A DNA stretch of 64,000 nucleotides from Cercis canadensis. Its lineage: Eukaryota > Streptophyta > Magnoliopsida > Fabales > Fabaceae. Below are positions 21,511-33,141 of this stretch, piece after piece. The notes below the pieces were generated by a model. It worked only from the letters and a program-made list of their open reading frames with translations, searched no databases and was not told the origin of the DNA. The translations under genes were made by a program, and so were the position numbers. Position 1 is the stretch's first letter; each line of letters opens with the position of its first letter. Where the stretch lies: NCBI GenBank assembly GCA_003255065.1, contig QAOA01006255.1, forward strand, positions 56,730-120,729, read 5' to 3'.

Positions 21511-24500
21511 TTCAAAAGCATTAAGAACAGTAAAATCTACTCCAACAAATAGATTTGAATCAAAATAACATTAATCAATAGCAAAGCTTCATCAAAATCC
21601 AAACTACATCAATCCCTAACTAAGAAAGTTTAACTACACATATTTAAACCAAAAAAACAGAGAAATGGAAGACAAGATAGAATCAGAAAAAATTCTCATG
21701 AATTCTTTCAATGGGTTGATCTTCTATCTTGCTCTTCTTCAACCCCTTCGGGTTGGGCTGCCGCCTCTGGCTCTGAATTGTTCCTCTTGATATCCAAAAG
21801 ACGGAGCTCCCTTCTTTCCCCTCTTAGATGAATATAAATACAATTCTAAATCTAGGGTTTCACCTTTCAGAAGCTCGAACACGGCCTAGACACGGCCGTG
21901 TTCACTTATGGTGGTTGGGCGTGTTCTTAAGATGCTCTCTGGACCTCGAACACAGGCATGGACACGGCCGTGTCTAGGCCGTGTCCCTTGTATAGACTTC
22001 AATTGCTTTTGATTCCTTTGTCTCTTAGGATTAATTAGCCACCGAAATCACTTAATTTGGACTTAAGATGAGTAAGTTATGCCCAAATCTCTTCATAAAG
22101 ATCCAGACCCGATTCCAGGCTATCGGTTCTGATTTCTGGGTTAAATTTGACCCACTGAATGTCCGAATTAGCCTTGGAGGTCTAAATGAAAGTTGTAGAT
22201 AATCCTCTTAGCTTTCCTACAAGGTAAAATTCACCATTTTTAGACATCCAGAACTAAAAATATACCCAAAATACAGAAACAGTGTCAAAAACCTGATAAC
22301 ACAAATATTGAGGTTAAGTACCATGTTTAAAGCAAATTGTGCTCGAATCTAAGTAAGAATCCATTGATAAAACATGGAACTTAACGACATAAAAAGCACA
22401 TATCAAATACCCCCACACTTAAGCTATTGCTTGTCCTCAAGCAATTCAAATCAGAACAAGTCTCTTTACAAGCTCTATCCCTGGGAAAACGGTTAAATTC
22501 AAAGAAGTTAATGCTATGTACTTTACCCTAAACAGCTGCATTACTCAGTTCCTATACTCAGCTCATGAACCCAGTTATTGATCCATAACATTGTCTTAGC
22601 TCACCCGTCTGTATCTGAATGGAATTACCCTGTACTTATTACTATTATCTAAACCTGACAGAAATATAAAGTATGCTACTAATTTTCTTTTTCTTTTGTT
22701 GCATAGCTGGGGGTCCTAGGATGTGGTGTCCGGTCATTGCCTGCAACCCACATTCAACTAGTTATGCTTCATTGACATGCTCATATCCTTCTCCAGTTTC
22801 AGGCACAGAAGGTAGAGGAGCAGAGCCCCACTATGCTCAAAATAGCTACTCAATTAATTTTTTTTTTATATATATATTTTTATATATTTTTTTTTTTTTT
22901 TTGAATCAAAAGAAAACACAGGATATTATCCATATTAGATATTCAGGGTTAACTACTACAAGGCTGTATTTCAATGTCCCAAATCCACTGAACCTAAATG
23001 GTTACCTTATAATGCAGCTAGCTAAAAGGCAAAATACTAAGCAAAAATAATCAAAGACAGCTTGGAAAAATAAAATTCCCCATGAATATCACTTCAAGAG
23101 CACATTATCCTAGTTCGAATTGCTTCAGACATATACAACATGTTCAGTTCATGCATCATATTAAAGCATTCCAAGTGCAAGCATAGATATATACCCCCCC
23201 ACACTTAAGTAATACATTGTCCTCAATGTATAAAAAAGTTAAATTTAAAAGGACAGATACTCCCTGAGTGAAGAGATTCTTAATGTTCTGAACAAGTGAG
23301 GGTGAGATCCCAGTAAGATAGAAGGTGAGACTGGGATGGACATGGGCGTGTCTGAGATGATTTCATTCTGGGCAAGCAACATGGCTTGAACATGGCCGTG
23401 TTCTCCATTCTGACTTGCTGTGAGGCCAGCGCTTAGCACCACAATGCTGGCGCCCAGCGCTAGCATGGCCGAGAACAAGGCTATCTTCTTCCTTAATTCT
23501 AATGTTCGTGACAACACCAGGCCAGCACCCCGAATCCTACTTAAACAAATTCAACTTGGGAAGAATTAAAACACACACTAGCAAACCTTAACTTACAGAA
23601 AAATAAAGACAAGAACAAATGTATTGCAATATGCAAAGAAAGAAATAAGTTACTAAGATAAAAACGAATTGGAAAGTAAAAGAGAAAAGATAAAAAGCTT
23701 GGGTTGCCTCCCAAGAAGCGCTTGTTTTATAGTCCTCAGCCTGACTATCTCGGGAATAAATCAACCAAGATCAAAAATCAATGAACTAGAATCGAGAGTA
23801 CCTCGCAAATACCAAAATTCAATGTAAGATCAGTAGTTCAGAGAAATAGAAATCAACAAACAGCAAACTATTTGAATCAGATTAATTGACAGAAAATTAA
23901 AAATCCAAACTAGGACCTTATTGGTTACTATTAATATTGCTAATACACCATTAATCCCCGGCAACGGCACCAAAAACTTGATGTGAATTTTTATACCGGC
24001 AAGTGTATCGGGCCACACAAGTAATATAATGATGAGTAGAGTATCGTTCCCACGAGAATTAAGGCTAGCAACTACCAATTTCACCAATAAAGATTCTATT
24101 TGGAAAGATCAATGGTTTGAGAATGGTTGATTAACTAAAGCTAGAAAATAAAGCAAGAACAATTTAATAATAATTAAACTAAGAAATTAACAATGAACAA
24201 AAGAAGGTTAGAGGTTGATTTCACTCGAATTTGACTCCGGTTACTTCATAGACAAAATAACCTTTGAATTATTGAAGAATAAGTTATTCTAATTACAAAT
24301 CCTTTATTGTTGGCCAATTTCCCTAATGTGATTGATCCCAATCCCTTGACGAAACAATCCTCCCTATCCCAATCAATTGCCCAATTCCTTGGTACAATTA
24401 ACTTGTCTAAGTGATTAAGCTCTAGGAAATTAATTAGACCACATAAACTAAGTTATCTATTCCTAGATTAACTTGATTTATGGTAGAGATTACAAGAGCA

Positions 24501-25028
24501 CACCCACATCTTACTATCACTAGCATCAACATGAGTCAATAAATCATTCAAATGATGGCCAAGCATTCAAAAGCATTAAGAACAGTAAAATCTACTCCAA
24601 CAAATAGATTTGAATCAAAATAACATTAATCAACAGCAAAGCTTCATCAAAATCCGAACTACATCAATCCCTAACTAAGAAAGTTTAACTACACATATTT
24701 AAACCAAAAAAATAGAGAAATGGAAAACAAGATAGAATCAGAAAAACTCATTCTCATGAATTCTTTCAATGGGTTGATCTTCTATCTTGCTCTTCTTCAA
24801 CCCCTTCAGGTTGGGCTGCCGCCTCTGGCTCTGAATCGTGCCTCTTGATGTCCAAAAGACGGAGCTCCCTTCTTTCCCCTCTTAGATGCATATAAATACA
24901 ATTCTAAATCTAGGGTTTCACCTTTCAGAAGCTCGAACACGGCCTAGACACGGCCGTGTTCACTTATGGTGGCTGGGCGTGTTCTTAAGATGCTCTCTGG
25001 ACCTCGAACACGGGCATGGACACGGCCT
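21511..25028 (-). mobile_element. Non-autonomous LTR retroelement with tRNA-Asp primer site, both LTRs truncated
   Basis: Minus-strand element. The primer site TGGTGCCGTTGCCGGGGA (plus 23955-23972) differs at one base from the tRNA-Asp-type site used by Athila/Tat-like gypsy elements. The 5' LTR starts at 23979 and runs right to 25028. The 3' LTR is 21511-22405 with a purine tract (22406-22420) inside. The LTRs overlap in 21511-21969 / 24566-25028, and together they imply a full LTR of about 1.5 kb. Each is cut: the left one at the N (21510), the right one at 25028. The internal part (22406-23978) has no gag or pol. It has a second purine tract at about 23191, a GGGTTGCCTCCCAAGAAGCG motif at 23701, and GC-rich GCCAGCGC/GGCGCCCAGCGC runs. 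The LTR carries ACACGGCCGTGT palindromes. Confidence 0.75.
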
Positions 25029-25052
25029 TAAAGGATTTGAATAGAATCTTTA

Positions 25053-25718
25053 TTGATAATGCTCTTAATTGTAAGTTTCTATAGGATTTGAGTGCGGCCT
25101 TAAAGGATTGTGATCGTAACACTTAGTTGTGTTACTTGAGTTGTTACTTGTTAGTACTTGCTACTTTTAATTTCCTTGTGGCGTGCGTGTATATGTAGTG
25201 CTTACTACAAACCAAGAAGTAATGGCTTGAGTATCATTTACTAAAGTGTGATCTAGTGTTAATTAAGGGATTTGAATAAAAGTGCTTCTATTGTATTAAG
25301 TTTTACCTATGTTAATTATTGTGCAAATACACTTGAGGTACATTCTTGCCTCATGGCAACAGAAGAACAAAAAGAGTAATTGTCCATTCGGAGCACATGA
25401 TAATCAGCTTTTTTAATAAAATTGTAAGATTTAATGCTAGAATCATTAGAGTAATATTTCTATTCACACCACCGACTTTTTTACTAAATCAAATTTTGTA
25501 TTAGATTTGCTTCTTTTTTTTTCTTTTTTCTTTTTTCTGAGTAAAATATTTTTTTCGTCCTCAAATTATTAGTTAATTGTCACTTTAGTCCCTTATTTAT
25601 TTTTAAGGCCACTTTATTCCCTAAATTGTTATTCTATCGGCTAAATTAGTCCTCTAATAAGCACTAGTTGATGGAAAAGCAGAGAAAACCTTGATAAGTC
25701 TCCCATGGGTAAATGTCT
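25053..25718 (+). repeat. MOT1 3' flank, second copy
   Basis: Second copy of 20844-21509, joined on the left to a truncated LTR through CGGCCTTAAAGGATT, a 15-mer that also occurs inside the copy itself (25097-25111). On the right it runs on into unique sequence, so this copy carries the true downstream flank. Confidence 0.85.
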
Positions 25719-25956
25719 CCATCTTGATTCCTGTCAAAGAATGAAACATGCTTTTGCGGAATATTTTGAAAAACTGGAATGCGTTCCCCAACAAGTGCTC
25801 CTGCATATATATGCATTAGTTCAGAATCTTCAAAGGAGAAATGAAAATCCTACAAGCCGAAGAAAGATTAAGCTGCCAAAAAAAAAAAAAGGTGTGTTTA
25901 GGAAACTTTTTAATACTTTTACAAACCTCATAAAAAAATTTGCAGCTAAAAGTTAA
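25705..25956 (+). CDS. Small ORF of unknown function, partly in the duplicated flank
   Basis: An 83-residue ORF with an N-terminal [14 protein letters not shown] stretch and a very basic, amphipathic-looking C-terminus ([11 protein letters not shown] then LIKKFAAKS). I recognise no family. Its first codons fall inside the duplicated MOT1 flank, and the nominal start there (GTG or ATGGG) is weak. It could be a terminal exon of an otherwise lost gene or a chance frame; an A-run at 25878-25891 makes the frame uncertain. Confidence 0.25.
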   Translation: MGKCLHLDSCQRMKHAFAEYFEKLECVPQQVLLHIYALVQNLQRRNENPTSRRKIKLPKKKKGVFRKLFNTFTNLIKKFAAKS

Positions 25957-26145
25957 GTAGCTGCCCTCTAAAACGAACCCGGAAAATAAAAAAGAAAATA
26001 CAAAGATGGTAAATAATATTAAATACCCTCTTGGTTATTGTTCTCACGTGTGTCATGATGAATAGATTTCATGTATTATGGAGTGGCACGAAAAACAGAT
26101 TTCATTTATATGGTGCTTACGGGAGGACTAGTTTGGTCGATAGAA

Positions 26146-27248
26146 TTGTTGAGTGAGTTTTATACTCACTCTTTAGATGTTTTTTTGCAAAGTATTTAGT
26201 TGGTTTTTGAGGAATAATGGCCACTTATTGTAAATTTTATGTTAAATTGCAGAACCAATGGACTAAAGTGAAGGAATGAAGTAAAAAGAGGATTTGGACA
26301 GAAAACCAGCGCTGCAGCCCTTGGAATCCAATGCCGTAGCGCTAAAGCACTGAAAATTCAGTGTCAGGCAGAGAACCAGCGCCGCAGCGCCAGTCACCAG
26401 TCACCAGCGTCGTAGCGCCCAGAACAGCAACTCAGGCAGTGCTTCAGCGCTGCAGCGCCCATCATTCAGAAAGGGCTTCAGCCCAGCGCCCGTGCGCGGA
26501 TTACTGATACACGTCACTCTGTTTCTCTAGTTTTAGGGCTTTTCTTGAGAAGTATAAATAGGATACCTAGGGAATTAGAAAGGGGTTCATTCTTAGACAC
26601 TTTTAGAGGCACAAAGGAGGCAAAGCAAGGATTGAAGGGAGGAGATGCAAGGCTAATTTGACCTTCAAACCAGAGTTTTTCCTCTTTTACCTTTGAATCA
26701 TGTCTCAATTTTATTCTTTCTGGTTCTCTTCATCTAGTATGAACTAATTCTCTTATCTAGGGATACGATGTAGCCTAATTAGGACCAGCTGTAGTTTCAT
26801 ATGAAGTTAATTCCATTATTTATCTCTTCAATTTGAGCGTTTATCTGTTCTCTTAATGCTTCTGATTGTCTGACCAATGATTAGATGAATTGTTAATCAC
26901 AATGAAACCAGAAGGAGAGTTGTGTGTCAAGTTCCTTGGGGTAAATGCCATGAGCTACATGGAGGATAGGAATATACCTTTATGGCTCATGTAATCAGTT
27001 AAAAAGATCAGCAAAACTAAATGAATTCGTAATTATTGTAACTCGTATAGGGATATACAGGGTTAGTAATTAAAGAATATTTACACTAGACCTTGGGAGA
27101 GGCTAGTGAATAAATTAGGGAATCTTGATTAGCAAATAGGAAGATAAATTGGAGTTAATGGAATATGGAATGAAAGCTGGGAGTAATTATGGTGAAATCG
27201 GAACCCTAGGTGTTTCTCTCTTGCTGAATCTATCATTTTTCTGGTTTA
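26146..27248 (+). repeat. LTR-like sequence left of the gap
   Basis: LTR features: a TATA-type AGTATAAATAGG at about 26553, an upstream GC-rich tract of repeated CAGCGC(C/T)GCAGCGC motifs (26300-26500), and a downstream leader. It begins near TGTTGAGTGAGTTTTATACTCACT (itself a small palindrome) and runs into the gap at 27249. It may be the 5' LTR of the decayed Ty3/gypsy element to the right, but no matching 3' LTR was recognised after 33141. It may instead be a separate insertion. Confidence 0.45.
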
Positions 27249-27629
27249 NNNNNNNNNNNNNNNNNNNNNNNNNNNNNNNNNNNNNNNNNNNNNNNNNNNN
27301 NNNNNNNNNNNNNNNNNNNNNNNNNNNNNNNNNNNNNNNNNNNNNNNNNNNNNNNNNNNNNNNNNNNNNNNNNNNNNNNNNNNNNNNNNNNNNNNNNNNN
27401 NNNNNNNNNNNNNNNNNNNNNNNNNNNNNNNNNNNNNNNNNNNNNNNNNNNNNNNNNNNNNNNNNNNNNNNNNNNNNNNNNNNNNNNNNNNNNNNNNNNN
27501 NNNNNNNNNNNNNNNNNNNNNNNNNNNNNNNNNNNNNNNNNNNNNNNNNNNNNNNNNNNNNNNNNNNNNNNNNNNNNNNNNNNNNNNNNNNNNNNNNNNN
27601 NNNNNNNNNNNNNNNNNNNNNNNNNNNNN
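27249..27629. other. Assembly gap (381 N)
   Basis: Run of N. It hides the start of the gag region of the gypsy element. Confidence 1.
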
Positions 27630-30600
27630 GAGGATGATTCAGAAGAGGATAAAACTGAGTATTTCTAAGAACCACCTAGGAGGAATGCAGGTTTCAAGAG
27701 GAATGACCATGGTGATAGAAAATCCGATTACAGATTGAACATAGACATTTCTTACTTTCAGGGTAACCTAAACATTAAGGGCTTCTTGGATTGGATTGCA
27801 GAGATTGACCATTTCTTTGAATACATGGAGATACCTTAAGAGAAGAAAGTTAGGCTGGTTGCATGTAGATTGAAGGGTGGTGCGTTTGCTTGGTAGGAAA
27901 GGTTGCAGAGTAGAAGGATTCATGAAGTCAAGGCATTAGTTCAAACATGGGGAAGAATGAGATGTCTGTTGCTGAGCGAATTTCTTCCCCCTGATTACGA
28001 ACAATTCTTGTTCTAGTAGTACCAAAGGTGCCAACAGGGTTAGAGGTCTATCCATGACTATTATTAGAATTCATAAGGTTGGCAACTCAGAATGATTTAA
28101 GGGAGACAGAAGGGCAACAGGTAGCCAGGTTCTTGGAAGATTTGAAACCACTCCTTAGAGACAAAATAAGAGTGCAAGTTGCAAGAACCCTATATGCTCA
28201 AAAACTTGATGTGGATTTTTCTACCAGCAAGTATACCGGGTTACATAAGTAATATAATGATGAGTAGAGTATCGTCCTTAGAGATTAAGGCTAACAACTA
28301 CCAATTTCATCAATAATGATTCTATTTAGAAAGATCAATGGTTTGAGAATGGTTGATTAATTAAAGATGGAAAATAAAGCAAGAACAATTTAATAACAAT
28401 TAAACTAAGAAATTAACAATGAACAAAAGAAGGTTAGGGGTTGATTTCACTTGAATTTGACTCCGATTACTTCATAGACAAAATAAGTTTTGAATCACTG
28501 AAGAATAAGTTATTCTAAATACCAATCATTTATTGTTGGCCAATTTCTCTAATTTGATTGAACCTAATCCCTTGAAAAAACAATCCTCTCTATCCCAATT
28601 AATTGCCCAATTCCTTGGTACAATTAACTTGTGTATGTGATTAAGCTCTAGAAAATTAATTCAAGACCACATAAACTAAGTTATCTATTCCTATATTAAC
28701 TTGATTTATGGTAGAGATTACAAGAGCATACCCATATCTTACTATCCTTAGCATCAATATGAGCCATTAAATCATTCAAATGGTGGCCAAACATTCAAAA
28801 GCATTAAGAACGGTAAAATCTACTCCAACAAATAGATCTACATCAAAATAACATTATTCAACAACACAGCTTCATCAAAATCTGAGCTACATCAATCCCC
28901 TAACTAAGAGGGTTTAACTACTCATAGTTAAACCAGAGAAAAATAGATAAATAGAGTTCATAATAAGAGAGAAGAGTAAAAACCAGGAGAAATTCGAGTC
29001 CCAATCGTCACCGATAGTGCTCCAGCTCTCTCCTCTTGCTCCTTGACGGCGCCTCTCATCTCTATCTCTCCATCTTCTCCCCAAAACATTAGGTTAGAAT
29101 TTAAAGGAGTCAGTAAAACGGCACAGTAGAGTGCACGCCAGCGCTGGGCGCTGCGAACCTAGCGCTGAGCGCTGGCTTTAATGAGAATACGTGGCAATCT
29201 GGGGAATGGCTGCCTTGCTGGTGTTGGGCGCTAGTGGGGCAGCATTGGGTGCTGGCTTCCTAACTTCCTTTAATCATCTTGATTCTTCCCACTGAGTGTC
29301 CATCTTCAATTCCTAATGCTCTAACCTGTAAAAACAATAAAAAATGGACTATTAATGAACTAAAAACATGCTAGGAAATTAATTAGAACTAAGAGATTGA
29401 CATTAACTAAGTCTAAAAAATAACTAAACAAAATGGAACACATTCATGCAAAACTAACTTAAGAACTAGCTAACTTAAGCATAATTAGAGCTGTAATAAC
29501 TCTATTTCATCAAGTTATCAAGGCTCGTAATCTTGCTTTGAGGGCTGAACAGTTGATGCAAGAAAGAAGTACGATAGAATACCCCTGTAGAAATTATAGT
29601 GGGGATACTTATAAGACTGCTGCTAATGACAGAGGCAATGTGATCCAATAAAACATAAATACGGAGGACAAGACTGCGGGAAAACAAAAGCAAAAGAAGC
29701 ACTAAAAGCAGCTAACTCTTATACTAGACCCTACCCAGGGAAGTGTTTTAAGTGCAACCAACCAAGCCACAGATCTAGTGACTGCCCTTTTAGAAAAACA
29801 GTCCATGTTGTGGAGCGAGAGGAAGATAAGGAGGACGAGGTGTGTGGTCCAGATGGAGAGGTAGAAGAATGTGACTCTGATGAAGACAATGTAAATGATG
29901 AAAATAAGAATTATGTTATCAGGAGAGTGATGTTCAAACTAAAGCAAGAGCATGATACCCAGCGGCATCAATTGTTCAAAACCAGGTGTATCATTCACAA
30001 CCTGATTTTTGATGTTATTGTTGACAGTAGTAGCTGTGAGAATATCATTGGTAAAGATGTTGTGGAGAGTTTGGGGCTGAAGGTGAAGAAGCATCCTAAT
30101 CCATACTCAATCAGCTAGATTAAGACCAGTGATAAAATCCAGGTGACTGAACGATGCAAGGTACCTTTTTCTATTGGTAAGTATAATGACAAGATATATT
30201 TTGATGTGGTAGATATGGATGCTTGTCACTTGTTATTTGGTAGACCTTGGTAGTTTAATGTTGTAGCTCATCATGATGGAAGGGAGAATATTTAGAAGTT
30301 GCAAAAGGCTGGAAGAAAGTTTACTTTGTTGCCAATGAATGATAGTTCCAAAACTAAAGCTTCTAAAGTGGAGGGACAGACTTTCCTTAAATTAACACAA
30401 TCTACGGCTAAATTTGAAAAGGAGGTAACAGAGACTAAGGAGATACATGCTCTTGTCATGAGACAAGTTTTAGTGTCAGATCAAGGGTAGAAAACTATTG
30501 AGTATCTAGAGGCTGTCAGGCCGTTGTTGCAGGAATTCAGTGATGTGGTGCATGTAGAGCTGCCTCCAGGGCTGCCACCTATGAGAAACATCCAACATCA

Positions 30601-33141
30601 GATTGATCTAGTTCTTAGAGCCAGTTTACCTAATTTACCACACTACAGGATGAGTCCGAAGGAAGGGGAAATCCTGAGGGAGTAGGTAGAATATTTGTTG
30701 AAAATAGGGTATATTCAGGAGAGTATCAGTTCGTGTGTTGTCTCGACTTTACTGACCCCCCAAGAAGGATGGAAGCTGGAGAATGTGTGTTGATAGTAGA
30801 GCCATCAACAAGATTACAGTGGGGTATAAATTTCCCATCCCCAGGCTAGATGACATGCTTGATATGTTGCATGGTGCACATATTTTCTCTAAAATTGACC
30901 TTCGTAGTGGATACCACCAGCTTCGAATTAGACCTGGAGATGAATGGAAAATAACTTTCAAAACAAAAGAGGGGTTGTATGAGCGGCTCATGATGCCATT
31001 TGGGTTGACAAATGCTCGAAGCACTTTCATGAGGGTTATGAATCAAGTACTGAAACCCTTTATTGAAAAATTTGTGGTTATGTTTTTTGATGATATTCTG
31101 ATATACAGTCAAATAGAAGCAAAACACATCTCACAATTGCGAGTTGTACTGGGGGACCTGCAAAAAAATAAGTTGTATGCTAACCTGAAGAAGTGTTGTT
31201 TCATGACAGACAACCTGTTGATTCTGGGTTATGTGGTTAGTGCATATGGTATTCGGGTGGATGAAGAGAAGGTCCGAGCTATCAGGGAATGGTCAACTCT
31301 TAGAACCATCTCTCAGGTTTGGAGTTTTCATGGGTTGGCTACATTTGACAGATGCTTTATCAAAAATTTCAGTAGTATTGCAGCACCAATTACTGAGTGT
31401 CTGAAGAAGGGAAAATTCCAATTTGTCTAAAGATGAAACTAGTTTTGCAGTTTTGAAAGAAAAGCTGAGTGCTGCTCCTGTATTAGTCTTACCTAATTTT
31501 GAGGCCTTATTTGAAGTTGAGTGTGATGCTAGTGGTGTGAGAATAGGTGTTGTGTTGTCCCAGAGGAAGAAACCAGTGTGTTATTTCAGTGAGAAGCTCA
31601 GTGATGCTAAGCAAAAATGGTCCACTTATGACAAGGAGTTCTATGCAGTTGTTCGTGCTCTGAAACATTGGGAGCATTATCTCATCAGCAAAGAATTTGT
31701 CCTTTATTTTGATCATGATGCTTTGAAGTATTTGAAAGTCAGAAGCGAATGGACAAAGGTATGCATGTTAGATGGTCTCAGTTCCTAGAGAAGTTCACTT
31801 TTAATTTGAGGCATAAAGCGGTGTGCAGAATAGGGTGACTGATGCTTTGAGTTGCTAGTTACCATGAGATAAGAGGTTATGGGTTTTGAAACTGTTAAAG
31901 ACCTGTATGCTACTAATGAGGACTTTGGTGGAGTATGGGAGAATTGTGTTAATCAACATATTGATGGAGAGTTCCATATCCATGAGGGTTATCTCATGAA
32001 GGGTAATCAATTTTGCATCCCTAAAACGTCTCTAAGGGAGAAGTTGATTCGTGATTTACGTGGAGGAGGTCTTGCTGGACATTTGGGGCATGACAAGACA
32101 TATGCTGCCATCCGAGAGCACTATTATTGGCCTCATATGCAAATGGATGTGATGGATCTTGTACAGAGGTGCTATGTGTGCCAAACAACAAAAGGGCAGT
32201 CCTAGAATACTGGTTTATACAGACCATTGCCCGTTCTGGATAATATTTAGGAGGATCTATCTATGTATTTTGTGCTTGGATTGCTTCGAACTCAGAGGGG
32301 TGTGGATTATGTCTTTGTTGTTGTTGACAGATTTTCTAAAATGGTTCATTTCATTCCTTGCAAGAAAACTACAGATGCAACTAACGTGGTAAAGTTATTC
32401 TTCAAAGAGGTAGTTCATCTGCATGGTGTTCCTAAATCCATTACATATGATAGGGACAACACGTTCCTTAGTCATTTCTAGAGAACTTTGTGGAAGATGT
32501 TTGATTCTATATTGAATTTCAGTAGCATACCTCATCCCTAAACAGATGGACAAACATAGGCAATTAATCGAACATTGGGGAATCTGATTAGGAGTATCTG
32601 TGGAGACAAGCCGAAACAATGGGATTCTGCTTTACCTCAAGTTGAATTCACTTACAACAATGTTGTTCATAGTGCTTTGGGTAGAACTCAATTTTCTGTA
32701 GTCTATACTAAGGCACCCCAGCATGCTGTTGATCTAGTTAAGCTGCCTAAGGTCCATGCAGCTGCAGCAAACTTAGCCAATCAGTGGCAGGGTGTTCAGG
32801 AGGAGGTGAAGTGTAAGCTAGAACAAGGCAATGCTAGATATAAGAAGACTGCAGATCAACATCGTAGACAACAGACCTTTAAGGTTAGTGATCAGGTGAT
32901 GGTGTTTCTGAGATAAGAGAGGTTTCCAGTAGGCACGTATAGCAAGTTGCAGCCCAAGAAATATGGTCCATATCAGGTTCTGCAGAAGATTAATGATAAT
33001 ATCTATATCGTGGGTTTATGGGATGCCTTAGGGATTTCCAAAACATTTAATGTGGCAGATCTTTACCCTTACTATTCTTCTGAGACTCATTTGTATCTAG
33101 ATGATCCAGTGTACTCGAGGGCGATTTTTTCTCAAGTTTAA
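27630..33141 (+). mobile_element. Decayed Ty3/gypsy retrotransposon (gag-PR-RT-RH-INT)
   Basis: Plus-strand polyprotein relic in gypsy domain order, broken by many stops and frameshifts. Gag: 27630-28194 and, after a nested insertion, 29495-29800, ending in a CCHC zinc knuckle CFKCNQPSHRSSDC (about 29740-29790). Protease: about 29900-30250, active site VDSS where VDSG is expected. RT: about 30540-31240 ([29 protein letters not shown], catalytic FFDD); a +1 shift lies near 30760. RNase H: about 31430-31850 ([24 protein letters not shown]). Integrase: 31880-33141 with HHCC finger (CYVCQ) and DDE core. The integrase Glu codon (TDGQT-E) is TAG at 32557-32559. Many stops are one transition from Gln or Trp codons, as expected from methyl-cytosine decay. 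No chromodomain. Not functional. Confidence 0.9.
28195..29494 (-). mobile_element. LTR nested inside the gag region
   Basis: About 1.3 kb interrupts gag between VARTL (28190) and AVITLFHQ (about 29498). Its left part (28205-28960) is a diverged copy of the LTR at 23979-24720 (TGATGTG.ATTTTT, ATAATGATGAGTAGAGTATC), in the same minus orientation. It keeps about ten bases (CTCAAAAACT) of the LTR-primer-site spacer but no primer site. No internal region or second LTR is present, so it looks like a solo LTR. GC-rich GCCAGCGCTGGGCGC runs occur at 29140-29260, as in the related element. Exact ends and a target duplication could not be fixed. Confidence 0.65.

Noticed and set aside
22673..23050. Phe-rich ORF in the interior of the tRNA-Asp element
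   Set aside because: It spans a long T-run and purine-tract repeats, with no gag or pol motif.
26300..26500. Possible CRISPR-like or satellite array
   Set aside because: The units are short, degenerate and GC-rich without regular spacers, and the setting is a plant LTR.
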